Below are positions 10,617 through 20,889 of a stretch of DNA of 64,000 nucleotides, one piece after another. Numbering within the stretch: position 1 is the first letter of the stretch; every line of letters starts with the position of its first letter. Source of the DNA: Diphasiastrum complanatum (taxonomy: Eukaryota > Streptophyta > Lycopodiopsida > Lycopodiales > Lycopodiaceae); assembly GCA_029204225.1 (NCBI GenBank), contig CM055094.1, positions 8,787,234-8,851,233 on the forward strand. Direction: 5' to 3'. The notes beneath the pieces are model-generated. The model worked only from the letters and a program-made list of their open reading frames with translations. It was not told where the DNA came from and made no database searches. The position numbers were made by a program, and so were the translations under genes.

Positions 10617-11454
10617 ATGGCTTCCAATGGTGGGATTATGTTAGAAACTAATGATAGGTTGAGTTCATCAAACTACTCTACCTGGAAAGTGAGGATGGAG
10701 TCCTTACTTGAGTTGAATGAACTCATGGACATAGTTGCAGGAGCTGAAGAGAGACCACCCACAGTTCAAGAGCAACAAAGGTTTGATAAGAAGGCTAAAA
10801 TGGCTCTTCATATCATTAAAATGAATGTTACCAATGAACTTCTCAAGGAAGTTGGTAAAAGTCAAAGTGCAAGTGAGGCATGGAATGCCTTAAAGAAGCT
10901 CTTTGAATCAAAGTCCACATCTAGGGTATTGACCCTAAGGAGGCAAATATTTTCTAGTAGACAAAGAGAGGTGCATGTCTTGAGGGTTAAGTCCTTGAGT
11001 GATGATCTAGCATGCATTGATGAAAGCATAAAAGATGGTGAAATAGTCCAGGTCATGTTGAATGGTTTGCTAGATGAACATGCTAACCTTGTGCAAAGTT
11101 TTGCCATTCAAAGAGTCTTGCCAAGTGTGGTTGACTTGCAAGAAATCTTATTGGCTGAAGAACATAGGTTGCAATCAAAGCTTGATGGTGCATCCTTACA
11201 AGGTGGAGGTGAAGAGGCTTTCTTCACAAAAGGCAAAGTCAAAGGCAAAGGTAAAGGCAAAGAGAAATGGTCCAAAGGTGGTAACTCGGATCATGATGAT
11301 CACTCTTCCTCCTCCTCTTCTACTTCTTTTAGAAAGAAATAAGTCAAAGTTCAAGTGCTTTTATTGTGGGATAAAAGGTCATTTTGCAAATGAATGTCAT
11401 AAGAAGCAAAGTAATGAAGGTAGCAAGCAAAACAAGTGTGGTCTTCAAGTCTAA
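10617..11454 (+). CDS. Copia gag (UBN2-type) with CCHC knuckle, frame-shifted
   Basis: The first 241 codons (MASNGGIMLETNDRLSSSNY...) show the plant Copia gag pattern: L-SSNYSTWKVRMES, SASEAWNALKKLFES, then a Lys/Gly-rich and Ser-rich tail, ending at 11340. The zinc knuckle CFYCGIKGHFANEC is in the +1 frame immediately downstream (stop at 11452-11454), and the protease returns to the first frame. Either a one-base change near 11335 broke gag or frames are joined by slippage. Gag would form the particle; partners are the element RNA and its tRNA primer. Confidence 0.8.
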
Positions 11455-12065
11455 TGTCAAGTGGAAGTGACAAGGATTCATGGTGGATAGATAGTGGATC
11501 TAGTTCACACATGACTAGTCACAAGGAGTTCTTTACTCCTTTGATCTCTTATGTTGGAACCAAGAAAGTGGTTCACATGCCAAATGGTGGTGAGTGTATG
11601 ATCAAAGGTATTGGCTCAATTCCTATTTGTCTTTCTACTAATAGGAATGCAAGGCTTGATAATGTTCTTTGCATTCCTTCACTTTCAAGGAATTTGCTAA
11701 GTGTTGGTCAAATGTTAAAGAAAGGGTACAAGACAAAGTTTGTTGGGGATGTTTGCTTCATTACTAAGGGAGATGTCTTGATTGCTAGGGGCAATAGAAA
11801 AAGTAGACTTTACAAGCTTGATGCATTTTTTATGTCTAACAAGAGGAATGAAATGGATTTTGGTGGTTCTCTCAACTTTCAAAAGTCAATTCCTAGCATC
11901 CATAAGATTGGTATATCTTATGCAAAGTCTAAAGAGCTTTCTTATGCTAGATCTAGGTTGAGATCTAATGAGCTTCTTGGAGATAGTTATTGTTGTGCTA
12001 ACTTGGCAACATTTGGTGAATCTATGATCAATGTTTTGGATCCATTGGATCTTGAGATGGACTAG
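11436..12065 (+). CDS. Copia aspartic protease and pre-integrase-like tail
   Basis: The frame contains SWWIDSGSSSHMTS, an intact D-S-G active site, followed by VVHMPNGG, LDNVLCIPSLSRNLLSVGQ and SRLYKLD, the order found in Copia protease/GAG-pre-integrase segments. It lacks the H-LGH / C-C zinc finger that should follow, then leads to unfamiliar sequence and stops at 12063-12065. It has no in-frame ATG at the frame's start, as expected for part of a polyprotein. Confidence 0.8.
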   Translation: MWSSSLMSSGSDKDSWWIDSGSSSHMTSHKEFFTPLISYVGTKKVVHMPNGGECMIKGIGSIPICLSTNRNARLDNVLCIPSLSRNLLSVGQMLKKGYKTKFVGDVCFITKGDVLIARGNRKSRLYKLDAFFMSNKRNEMDFGGSLNFQKSIPSIHKIGISYAKSKELSYARSRLRSNELLGDSYCCANLATFGESMINVLDPLDLEMD

Positions 12066-13961
12066 TGCTACCTACTAGTCAAATGGAGTCATGTGGTGCT
12101 AAATTAGTATCATGTTTGAACTCCTCTACTCATAGATTTTCAAGTCTTGGTGGCTCTTCAATGGAACTACATGGCAAGTGCAAAAATGGAAAAGGTAAGA
12201 AGAGAGCTAACTTCATCAATAAAGGTGATGAAAACTTGTCTTTGGAAATGGTTGTTTCTAATGACTTATTTACTCATTTGAAAAAAGATGGTGCTTTGAG
12301 CATGTTTGAAGAAAAAGGTTCTTTTGCATCTTTATGTGATGAGTCCAAGAAAGTCATTTGTGCAACAAGTGGTGTCACATGTATTCATAAAGAAAGTAGA
12401 TCAAAAGGTTCTATCATGAGACTTGGTGAGGATGATCTCAAGTCAAAAGGGAGAGATGAATGTGAAGTGTTCGAAGTAGGATGTACCTTGAATGATGCTT
12501 TTGTGAATGATAGTGAGGGTTCATTATCATTACCTATATCACTGATTAGAAGTCCAGGCTTGACAAGAAAAAGTACTTCAATCATTCTTATGTTGAAGGT
12601 ACTATGTGTTCTTTTCATGGCTTCTAATGTTCGAGATTCTTCCATTTCTTATGATGCAACTATCAAGAGGGAGATTGCTAACTTTTGTCGTGTGATCATT
12701 AAGAGGGAGTCTTGTGAAGGAAAGGGCAAAGGAAGAGTGACTCTTGAGAAGATCCAAGGCAGGGATCTTAAATCTCTTCATCAACTCAAAGGATGCTGTA
12801 ATTGTGGTGGAGTGTTCATGCATGATCAAAAATCTATCTTTTGGTTTATGATGGTGACATTGTTTTCACTAACTACAGTGAAAGGTTGAAATCAAGCAAT
12901 GATGAGATCTTGTGGGATGTTAATCATGTGTTTGAGAGGGAGTATCTTCAGAGGTTCAGATCTGAATATGTTTATAAATGCAAAGTCCTTGATGTTTTGT
13001 TGGAAGATCAAGATGTTGATCTTGAATTGCTTCATCAACACCAAGAGACAAGTAGCAATTGGAAGCTAGTCAAAAGCATCAAAGGGGAGCCACATGGGCA
13101 AAGCATTTTGGATCTATTTTTACAGGTTCTTGAAGGTTCAAGTAAGGTTCTTGGATTAGCAAGGAAGAGTCCTTTTACTCTACCTTACTTGTTTAGTCTC
13201 ATGTATAAACATTGTCATGTCAATGTGTTGGAATTGTCAAAATTCAATGAAACTAGTTCCATAGTTTTGCATCCTTTGGTTCTTGGAGATGGAATAGTTA
13301 TCATTGCTGGTTTTTATGATCAAGTAATGCATTCATTCAAATCTTGAAAGATATTGAAGTGGTCAATATGTTTACTTTTGAGCAAAGTTTAAGATCTAGC
13401 ATCCTAGTGTTGGCAAATTGGCAAATTGTTGACAATGTAGGACCAAGGGTTGTATGCAAATCTTGTGGAGATACTTCAAGTATTTCAAGTTCAGGTTTTG
13501 CTCATTCAAATGGAGCAAAGAACACATCATTTTGGCATTCATTCACTCAAGGGCTTTCATGTATTGGAGATCTACAAAGGCAAGGTGGTGATGGAGGTTC
13601 ATTCATGGAGATACATGGCGCATTCACTATGGGCATAGTGGAATATGGAGGAGGCATGCAAACACTTGTTCGTTACTTTCACTTACAACTTGTTTGCTGC
13701 TGTTTTACAGAGAATTCAAAGGTGGATACATGGAGGAATCCTTTCATTATGATTCTATGTTCTTTTACGTGTATCTTGTTCACCATTCTATGTAAAATTG
13801 ATGTAAGAAATAGTGAAGCATCCTATATGGACACTATTATCTATATCAATTATGTTGTACTTCATATTGTACATATTAGAACACTTGAGAAGAGATCTAT
13901 TATCATGATGGAGATCATTCTTAAGCTGGAGCAAAGTAGTGTTGTAAAACTAGCAAGTTAA
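12065..13961 (+). CDS. Unrecognised module occupying the integrase/RT position
   Basis: Three abutting frames (12065-12889, 12841-13347, 13344-13961) overlap slightly and show no HHCC, DDE, RT (YVDD) or RNase H motif. Part of it (DVDLELLHQHQE..., NWKLVKSIKGEPHGQSILDL, LPYLFSLMYKHCHVNV) is clearly homologous at base level to 56500-56760, and the Gly-rich GGSFMEIHG segment near 13585 recurs as GDGSSFMECHEG on the minus strand at 55310 and as GGSSMELHGKC near 12150. It therefore spread as part of a retroelement family. Whether it makes protein is unknown; the frames are probably decayed. Confidence 0.5.
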
Positions 13962-13974
13962 GTTGAAGAGGGAG

Positions 13975-14629
13975 TGTGAAAATTGTCAACATTTCCTAGT
14001 TAGTTTGAGGCCTAAATTGGCAATTTTTGTACATAGTTTTGGATCTAACCTTTCACAGGTGTGAAAGAGGCCTAGATATTTTTATTTTAGTGTATATTTC
14101 ATATTGAAAAAGTCTCAAACTTTAGGACCTTCGAAATGACACCAAAATCATGTTATTTGGACATATAGGCCAAAATTGGCTATTTTAGGATACTGGTGCC
14201 CTAAAATTGGGTCCTAAGTTCTAGAGAGAGGAGAGAGAGTCATCTCTCTCACCTATATTAGGCTGAAATTCATGGAGAACAGGTTGGAGAAACTTATTGT
14301 ATTGTTGAGAGAGATCAATAGATCATTGTCATAGTTTCTTCCTCCATTGAGAGCATTGCTTTGTGTATTGTCTTCAAGCTTTTGTGTATGATCTTAAGAG
14401 GTTTCCAAAAGTGGTAGGCTGCTGTTGTAGGGCTGGTATGCTACTGTTTTTGGCTGCCATCAGTACCTTTTATTAGTTTCTTTTGTCTCTTGAATGCTTT
14501 GTCAAGTTCATGTGTATCAAAGATAGCATTAGGATGCTTTGCCATTTCTAGCTTTTGTAGCTTGTTGTGCAAAGATCTTAGCCAAGTATTTTGGGAGTTT
14601 GGATCCATTCAAGATCCACTTTTTTCACA
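13975..14629 (+). repeat. 3' LTR of the Copia-type element, preceded by polypurine tract
   Basis: 655 bp, TG...CA bounded, nearly identical to 8829-9468 apart from scattered substitutions and a 14-bp insertion near 14218. The purine run GAAGAGGGAG at 13965-13974 is the plus-strand primer site. Confidence 0.9.
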
Positions 14630-15270
14630 GTATCGGACCTGTGCACATGGAAGGCGGTGGGTGGAAATTCGATTGTGAAAGACGCGCACAAGTGAGATAT
14701 GCGGAGCGAAAAAAATAAGTGAAAAAAATTCATCGAAGTTTGTGATTTTATATCGCGGTTCACACGTGCGAAAGAATGTCCTGTCACACGTGTGGGAGTT
14801 GTACGAACTAATGACAGAGTGACACATGTCACATTGTCACTTTACACATGTGGGATTTGTACGAGCAAATGATAGAGCGACACGTGTTTTTGAGCACACG
14901 AATGAACACGCGACATGTGTCCAATTGTCATTTCACACGTGTCCAGGTGTCACCTCACACGTGCGAGTAGCTGTAGTCGAATGGAAAGCAGACATGTGTC
15001 CATTGACCGTTGATCGCACGTGCAAAAATTTAGTATAAATGGCACAAAAACCGATTAATTTTTTTACCTTTTTTCATTATCAAAATTTGCGGCATATCGC
15101 TCTTGTGCACGCGCTTTGTTGTCCGTTTGCACTCAACGACACCTACTTGCGCACAAGTGCGATATTCAGTATCTCGCGCCGTACATATCTCTCTTGTGCG
15201 CCATCTTGATAGTTAGTTTTGTTTCTCTTCTCCCTCGCGCACAAGTCCAATATTCACGTTATTTCGATGG
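14630..15270. promoter_or_regulatory. Array of 18-bp motifs and CACGTG boxes
   Basis: Five copies of a motif with consensus CGCGCACAAGTGCGATAT lie at 14683-14700 (+), 15094-15114 (-), 15149-15166 (+), 15185-15202 (-) and 15236-15253 (+); a sixth is at 8791 across the Copia insertion. Six CACGTG cores occur at 14763, 14787, 14881, 14936, 14958 and 15017, mostly within CACACGTGT-like contexts, plus CACATGT variants. Such clustering in both orientations is typical of transposon subterminal binding sites or of a shared bidirectional promoter. It precedes the damaged ORF at 15720. Confidence 0.55.
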
Positions 15271-15329
15271 CCTCTTCCTCATGATCCTCATGAGATTCAG
15301 GCTTGAGTTCATTTCTTAGTGAATTTGGG

Positions 15330-15720
15330 ATTACTGAAAACTTGGAGTACTTCCACAGCCTATTCAAGCAATATCTACATGTTTTCAGGACTGCACAACC
15401 AAATTCTGACGTTTTTTTATCAACATCATGTTAGATTCAGAGATATACTTAGTAAGCCTGTTTCTCCATAGGTTCACTCCAGTACATGCATTATACTGAT
15501 CTGGTTCATTTCTTCCCAGCTTTCAGAATACTCCATCTGACGTTGAGAGCATTATCAATGGGTCAATTGATTATTCACTCTTCCATATTTGTTAGCTGTT
15601 CACCAAATTGTTTGATGTTTTCAAAAGCAGTTCACTGTGTCCTTATTGCAACAAGAAATGTCGATTGGTTGAATATCAGAGTGGTACTTTTCCTGTTAGT
15701 TTAGATCTCAGATGATGATG
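15330..15720 (+). pseudogene. Possible 5' coding remains of the third ORF
   Basis: Broken frames include a Cys-pair stretch (SLCPYCNKKCRLVEYQSGT, about 15635-15695) and SLFKQYLHVFRTAQ (about 15355). Stops separate them. They may be earlier exons of the acidic ORF downstream or unrelated. Confidence 0.3.
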
Positions 15721-15721
15721 A

Positions 15722-16595
15722 AATTTTGTTGCTGACCCTCCTTTTGCATCATTGTCCGTTCAGTCAGCTTTTAAGGATATTAGTCACTTTCTTATCGACA
15801 CTCCTGATAAGGAAAGTGACTTTATCGATATAAATACTGATTTTCTACGGGATTCTTTTATTGGCCAAAATACATCTGCTGATGAATCCAACCCTATAGA
15901 GGAGTCTAAATGTCTATTCAATTTGCCTATATATTATATTAATGACGATGTATATTTTACTACTGCTGATTTATGTAAATTTTTTGACTATCGTGAAGAC
16001 GAGGTTCTATGCTTATTATATGGCACAATTTTCGAATTCTTCAACTTCGTAGATTTTGAAAAAGATGACCTTGTTGCTGGTATTGATTTTGATTATGAGG
16101 AGGAAATTATGACTGGTGAAGAATGCTTGACTAAGACTTTATCAAATATAGTTGAGGATGGGCGAGGCAGACCATCCGATGAAGAATTCACGGCATTTCA
16201 ATCCCAGATGGGCTTCCCTCGTCCATCATTATTGCATTTCACGGATGATTCCAATTCAGTACGTGGTCATTATGTTGATCATCTTGATCTGGGTGCTGCT
16301 GATGATGAAGAATGTGTAAGTGTTTAAACTTCCTTGCATTAAGATATTTCTAATCAATGAATGTGTTTTTGCTAACATGTTTCCTATTGCATGATGCTCT
16401 CATAATAGATGATTTTGTTGCGAGACGAGGTGGTTTCAGACAACACACATCATCTTTCCAGAGGGATAGTGGAATTGGCCACTATCTTAGGCATTTCCAA
16501 AAGAATGAGATCTGTATTGCTCATTCCAAGCTGAGCCCAGTCGGGGAGACTCTTATAATGGCAGTTAAAGCTTTATCATTTTACCTAGGAGGACA
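15722..16595 (+). pseudogene. Unrecognised acidic ORF, third member of the 5-16 kb module
   Basis: From 15722 an open frame of about 198 codons runs to 16318 and is rich in Asp/Glu/Phe (LCKFFDYREDEVLCLLYG, DFEKDDLVAGIDFDYEEE). It has no ATG near its start; a TGA immediately precedes it, so the first exon is missing or a base was lost. A plausible intron (16314-16409, donor GTGTAAG, acceptor TAATAG) leads to a second stretch (DDFVARRGGFRQH..., SPVGETLIMAVKALSFYLGG) that runs into an LTR remnant at 16598. I do not recognise the family. Read away from the histone-fold gene, it would share its upstream region if the Copia element were absent. Confidence 0.4.
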
Positions 16596-16597
16596 TA

Positions 16598-16676
16598 AAA
16601 GAGGAGAGAGAGAGTCATTTCTCTCACCTATATTAGGCTGAAATTTTGGAGAACAGGTTGGAGAAACTTATTGTAA
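16598..16676 (+). repeat. Fragment of the 8829-14629 element's LTR
   Basis: GAGAGAGTCATTTCTCTCAC and the following TATATTAGGCTGAAAT...GGAGAACAGGTTGGAGAAACTT match the LTR interior at 9071-9140 and 14236-14296. It interrupts the third ORF, so a further copy inserted or was templated here. The open frame continuing to 16900 (84 codons) is unrecognised. Confidence 0.75.
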
Positions 16677-16900
16677 AGACAAATAAGATCACTTTTGTCA
16701 AAAGATCTTATGTTTTGAACATTTTAGACTTTACTGATGGGAATGATCCTTTAAGGAGCTCCCATTATTCATTGTATTCCACTTATGTTGAGCTTAGTGG
16801 AAATAATGATAATGCACATCTATTAGATGCATACACTAGTAGAGAATTTCTTCATAACAATATCGTCATAGAATCTCATACAAGATCTAATGATGAATAG

Positions 16901-17430
16901 TTGACACTTTGTATATTGGTATAATACAATCAATACATTTATATTGAGTATTTCTCCTTTCTTGTTCAATGAATTTGCAAAGCAATTCTGAACATGTCAT
17001 GATTTGATGACAATGATGATCTTCTACTCAACAATCATCTAATTTTCTCTTCCTGTATGAATTTGCACGTTTTTCTAAGCTTGTTGTATTGTGTGGACTT
17101 TGTTATATGTCGAATCTGAACTCTGTGGTAGAACCACTGAAACAATTGACAAATGTAGTTTTGTTTTTCATTGGTTCCTCCATGTTGTGTATTTCGATGA
17201 AATGCTGCTCGTGCTTGCCAGTGTGACTTCTCCATCCCTTGTGATGACCATACACTCAAGCTTCCATATGTATTTGCAAAAAATGTCGTATGATCTCTTA
17301 GTATGGGCTGCATATGTCAAAATCATAATGTTAGTCTTATGTTTGGATCCATAGATAGAAGAGGTCGGAGCAATAAGACGATGCTACATTATAAGACGAT
17401 GATAGTTTAGATAAAAAAAATCACTAGCCT
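16901..17430. other. No gene recognised
   Basis: AT-rich, short overlapping open frames on both strands without motifs. ATAAGACGATG occurs twice (17373, 17391) just before the hairpin array. Confidence 0.4.
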
Positions 17431-17439
17431 TGAGCCATA

Positions 17440-17990
17440 ACGTATCCTTCCATTCATCGTTGGATAGAAGAGGATACTTACATAGAAAGTATAAAAACTG
17501 ATAGCTTATGTTTGTTGTCCATTGCTGGACAATAAGCCACTAACTCTTACAAACTATCAAAGCAAAGAAAGTAGATGCTCCTACTGTCCATCGCTGGACA
17601 GTAGTATGCTATAAGCAAAGTAAAAGAAGCATTAGCAGGTTGATATAGTTTGTTTTCCATCGTTGGACAACACACTGAACCAACCTTATATCTCTTTCTT
17701 ATTATGAAAGAGAACCATTTGTCTACTATCGTTGGACAGCGGCCATCTTCTATTTTTAAAAAAAGCCAACCAATAGTGTATGAAGGAGCCACTCCATCGC
17801 TATCTAACAAAGCTTAAAAAAGCTATCATAAAGCTGAAAAGGTAGCAAACAGGTCATCGCTGCCACCTGACCCTGTGGAACCATATGAAGGGGTGTGCAA
17901 AGTGAGTGATTGTCCATTGCTGATTAGTGAGGCAGGATGGACATGTTTCGACAATTTGAAATGCACTAGAATTGTCCATTGTTGGACTTC
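17440..17990. repeat. Array of about nine regularly spaced small hairpins
   Basis: Variants of TGTCCA-TCGC/TCGT-TGGACA recur with cores near 17457, 17521, 17590, 17659, 17728, 17795, 17855, 17915 and 17976, a spacing of 60-69 bp. Several are true palindromes with different flanks that still pair: TTGTCCA/TGGACAA at 17515-17532, and CTACTGTCCA/TGGACAGTAG at 17581-17604. The sequences between hairpins differ. A lone relative (TATCCA-GCGA-TGGATA) is at 34364-34379. Most likely the subterminal repeats of a DNA transposon. Confidence 0.7.
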
Positions 17991-18289
17991 CATACTTCAA
18001 AACTTAAAAGACTCATTCATAACTTTGTGTGGTGAGCAAGCCTTAACAATAGCTATAGGTTATCAAAGAAGTATCATACTGCATACTTGTAATCATGAGA
18101 GTAGAGCGCTGGGATAACAATGCAAAAAGAAAAAAGATGCTTATTGTATGATAGTATCCTGTTGATCAACGAACTGGTTTTTGAAAAGTATCAGTGGAAG
18201 AGGAAAAATTAATTTCCCTCCAGTTAGAATTTAAAATTTAAAAGTCTTATAAAGTGTTTTTTAATTTTAGGTGGAAAACTGATGAGAAG

Positions 18290-19255
18290 AAAAGGTGATT
18301 GCCTGATGAGAAATTCGTCGAATTCGCGAAACTTTCGCGAAGGCAAATCAATCACGACTCTCTTCAGCTCGGATGGAGTTCAGATGCGACCGTTGGAGAT
18401 TGCCAGCTGAATCGCTCCTACAATCCTCCAGAGTGTAGTCAGTCACTGCTGATCTACGTTCATAAAAAATTAATGCGGAATTCAAATGAACAAGAAAAAC
18501 TCAGACATATGAAATATCAGCATAAGCATTCAACATTCAAGATCAGACACAACAAGAAAATAATCTATATTAATTTTCTCTGAATTTCTTCAAGCACTGC
18601 ATGCGAATCCACGCAGTGTGTTGGCGTGAAAGAAACACGGTTCTCTCACGAGTAGTAGTCTCGCTTCACTAGCGGACAGTTGGATCTTCTGATCCTAGAC
18701 AGAATTGTCTTAGCACGTAGGCAGACAAGTATTCTGTATATTGTCTTTATTGCTTACTAGCATTAGACTATTACATTACAAACTGTGTATTCTGTTGATC
18801 TATATGTCAAGTATAATCGAGTAAGTACGGTCTCTCTGTGTAAATCTAAGATTAGAGTGATTAAGCATCTACAACTAACCAGAGAATTACAAGAGTGGCA
18901 GATTAGCCACGACCTAGGGAGTATCTGCTGACGTCATGCCATCAGATCAGATTACTGTACTTTTGGGTACTTGCGTGATCTTTGGTGGTACTCCTTGGGG
19001 CGTGAGCGCTGAACGAATTTCGTTTACCTCGTCTGCCTTCGTCCGTACTGGACCGCGAAGGAATCTCGTTCGTGGATCTTTCGTGTTCGCGAACCGTTCG
19101 TCTTCATCTTTGTTAACAATTGTGTTCGCGAAACTCTTCGTGTTTCGTGTCTCCAGATGTTCGAGTTCGCGAACATCTTTGTCAGGCGAAGGGCTGAAAG
19201 CTAGCGAGGCTTTGTAATCAAAAACATTTTGTTTCTTCAGAAAAACCACTTAGGT
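18290..19255. repeat. Probable LTR-like repeat rich in TTCGCGAA palindromes
   Basis: GC-richer than its surroundings, with many TTCGCGAA / TTCGCGAAC elements (18325-18350, 19080-19170) and GAGAATTACAAGAGT (18880) that is shared with the LTR at 3701-4350 (around 4032). No coding frame makes sense. Termini and PBS were not found, so the exact element is undefined. Confidence 0.4.
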
Positions 19256-19461
19256 AAGAAAAAAACTTTTCTTATGCAAGTGTAGAATGTAAATTGGACC
19301 TTGTATTTTTGGAGAAGCAATACGTTTGTCGTTTTCCACTTGTTTGGTAGCGAAGCGGGGTAAAACTGAACGAAGGAGCATCCGAGAGAGATAGAGAGAG
19401 AGTTTTGCATTGATTTAGGATTTAGGGTGATAGATGAATAGATAGTGTTTGATGGTAATTG

Positions 19462-19561
<100 letters not shown>

Positions 19562-19799
19562 ACACAGTTTCACATAGTTCCTCTTGACAAAGCAAGACTA
19601 GAAGCTTTGAAGCCTTTATTCATAATCCAACCAGGTAAAATACAGTACTAAAAAGCACCATAAAACATAACCACTTTCAAAACGTCCAGCTCACCATTCC
19701 ACAACACAAAACCACGTGAGGTAGTATAGTGGGGAAGACAGGTGTCATAGCTGAGCGTTAGTTGTTATCCATGTCCAAAAAAAACTATACCACTTAACA

Positions 19800-20770
19800 A
19801 CATAAATAGTTGGTCCATATCAGTTTATATTGTTTTGTCAAGAGTATGAATAGTTTTTACCATATATATTGTATCTTGTTAAAATATATAGTATGGACAC
19901 ATGTGCTGGTATTAGAGCAAATTCATGCCATTCTAACCCATGTGACTATTGTTTTGGAAAACAAATCACGCACTGATGTCCATACTCCTAAGCATATCCA
20001 TGCTTTCCAGTCGTATCTCACCATGATCTGATATGACATTTGAATGGGTATTATTTTGCTATAGCCATGATTGAATGGTGTTGTTCTAAGTAAACTTCCA
20101 TTTATCATAACTAAACATGGATGGATTAGTATATAATTTGATAGATCTATGTGACATGTAGTGTTAAATCCATGTAATTTATGCATAATTGGCATAAATG
20201 ATGGCCTAAAAATTGTCGTTTTTGCCAAAATATCACATCCAAAAGAAAAAGGCATATTTGTATATTCAACCTAGTAGTTCTATACCATTAATTATACATA
20301 ACTACCACCTATCTTCACATCAATCCCTACGAAGCGAAATTGTTATTTTGGCATAAATGGCAGTTTTTAGGCCGTCATGCCAATTATGCATAAATTGCAT
20401 GGATTTAACAGTACTACATGTCACATAGATCTATCAAATTATACATTATCCATCCATGTATGTCTACATTTACCTACCTATCTTATCATTGGGTATTATA
20501 CCTATTAATAATATAGTTTGATATTCCATGGATACATTAGTACACTTATTCGACATGCATTGAAAAATATATGACACATTTATATCGACCTCAAGACGTT
20601 ATACCATTATATCCACATATCGTCTTTTATCCACCCACTTATTCACAAATTAAGCCAAAAAAAACTTCAAAAAAATTGTCAGTTTGTCATAAATAACATT
20701 TTCTGAAAAGCTGTCATATAAACCTTCATAAATGACAATTCTTTAGGTCGTCGTTTATGTCAATTAAGCT
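19800..20770. repeat. Dispersed inverted-repeat element (foldback/MITE-like)
   Basis: The left arm at about 20117-20240 (ATGGATGGATTAGTATATAA...GGCATAAATGATGGCCTAAAAA) is the approximate reverse complement of about 20335-20465, leaving a loop of roughly 95 bp. Parts recur elsewhere: the CATGGATGGAT...AGACTTAAATC section at 2445-2500 and 31785-31840, and 20470-20700 in reverse at 33190-33420. No coding capacity. A second, short inverted pair (ATTGTCGTCGGACAA / TTGTCCAACGACAAT) is at 20812-20890. Confidence 0.65.
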
Positions 20771-20889
20771 TAAAATGATTTAAGCCTATAAATCACATAA
20801 TATCTGAGATATTGTCGTCGGACAAATTAGCACATTGGGGGCAAGCAGAGCCAACTAATGAAATGCTTCTATGTTGTCCAACGACAATT

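Larger units (their letters stand above)
8829..14629 (+). mobile_element. Two-LTR Copia-type retrotransposon, 5.8 kb, lacking integrase/RT
   Basis: Direct LTRs at 8829-9468 and 13975-14629 begin TGTGAAAATTG and end TTTTTCACA; a Met-tRNA PBS follows the first and a GAAGAGGGAG polypurine tract precedes the second. Inside are a Copia gag, a CCHC knuckle and a DSG protease, then about 1.9 kb of sequence with no integrase, reverse transcriptase or RNase H. By eye the LTRs differ at about 20 positions plus one 14-bp indel, so insertion is fairly recent but not new. The five bases flanking each side (AGATG and GTATC) do not match, so no target-site duplication is visible. Confidence 0.88.

Noticed and set aside
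10862-12829. Minus-strand frames inside the Copia element
   Set aside because: Shadows of gag and of the unknown module; no independent signals.
17440-17990. CRISPR-like regularly spaced palindromes
   Set aside because: Spacing is similar but repeat units are only about 14 bp and imperfect, there are no cas genes, and the genome is a plant's. Reported as a hairpin array instead.
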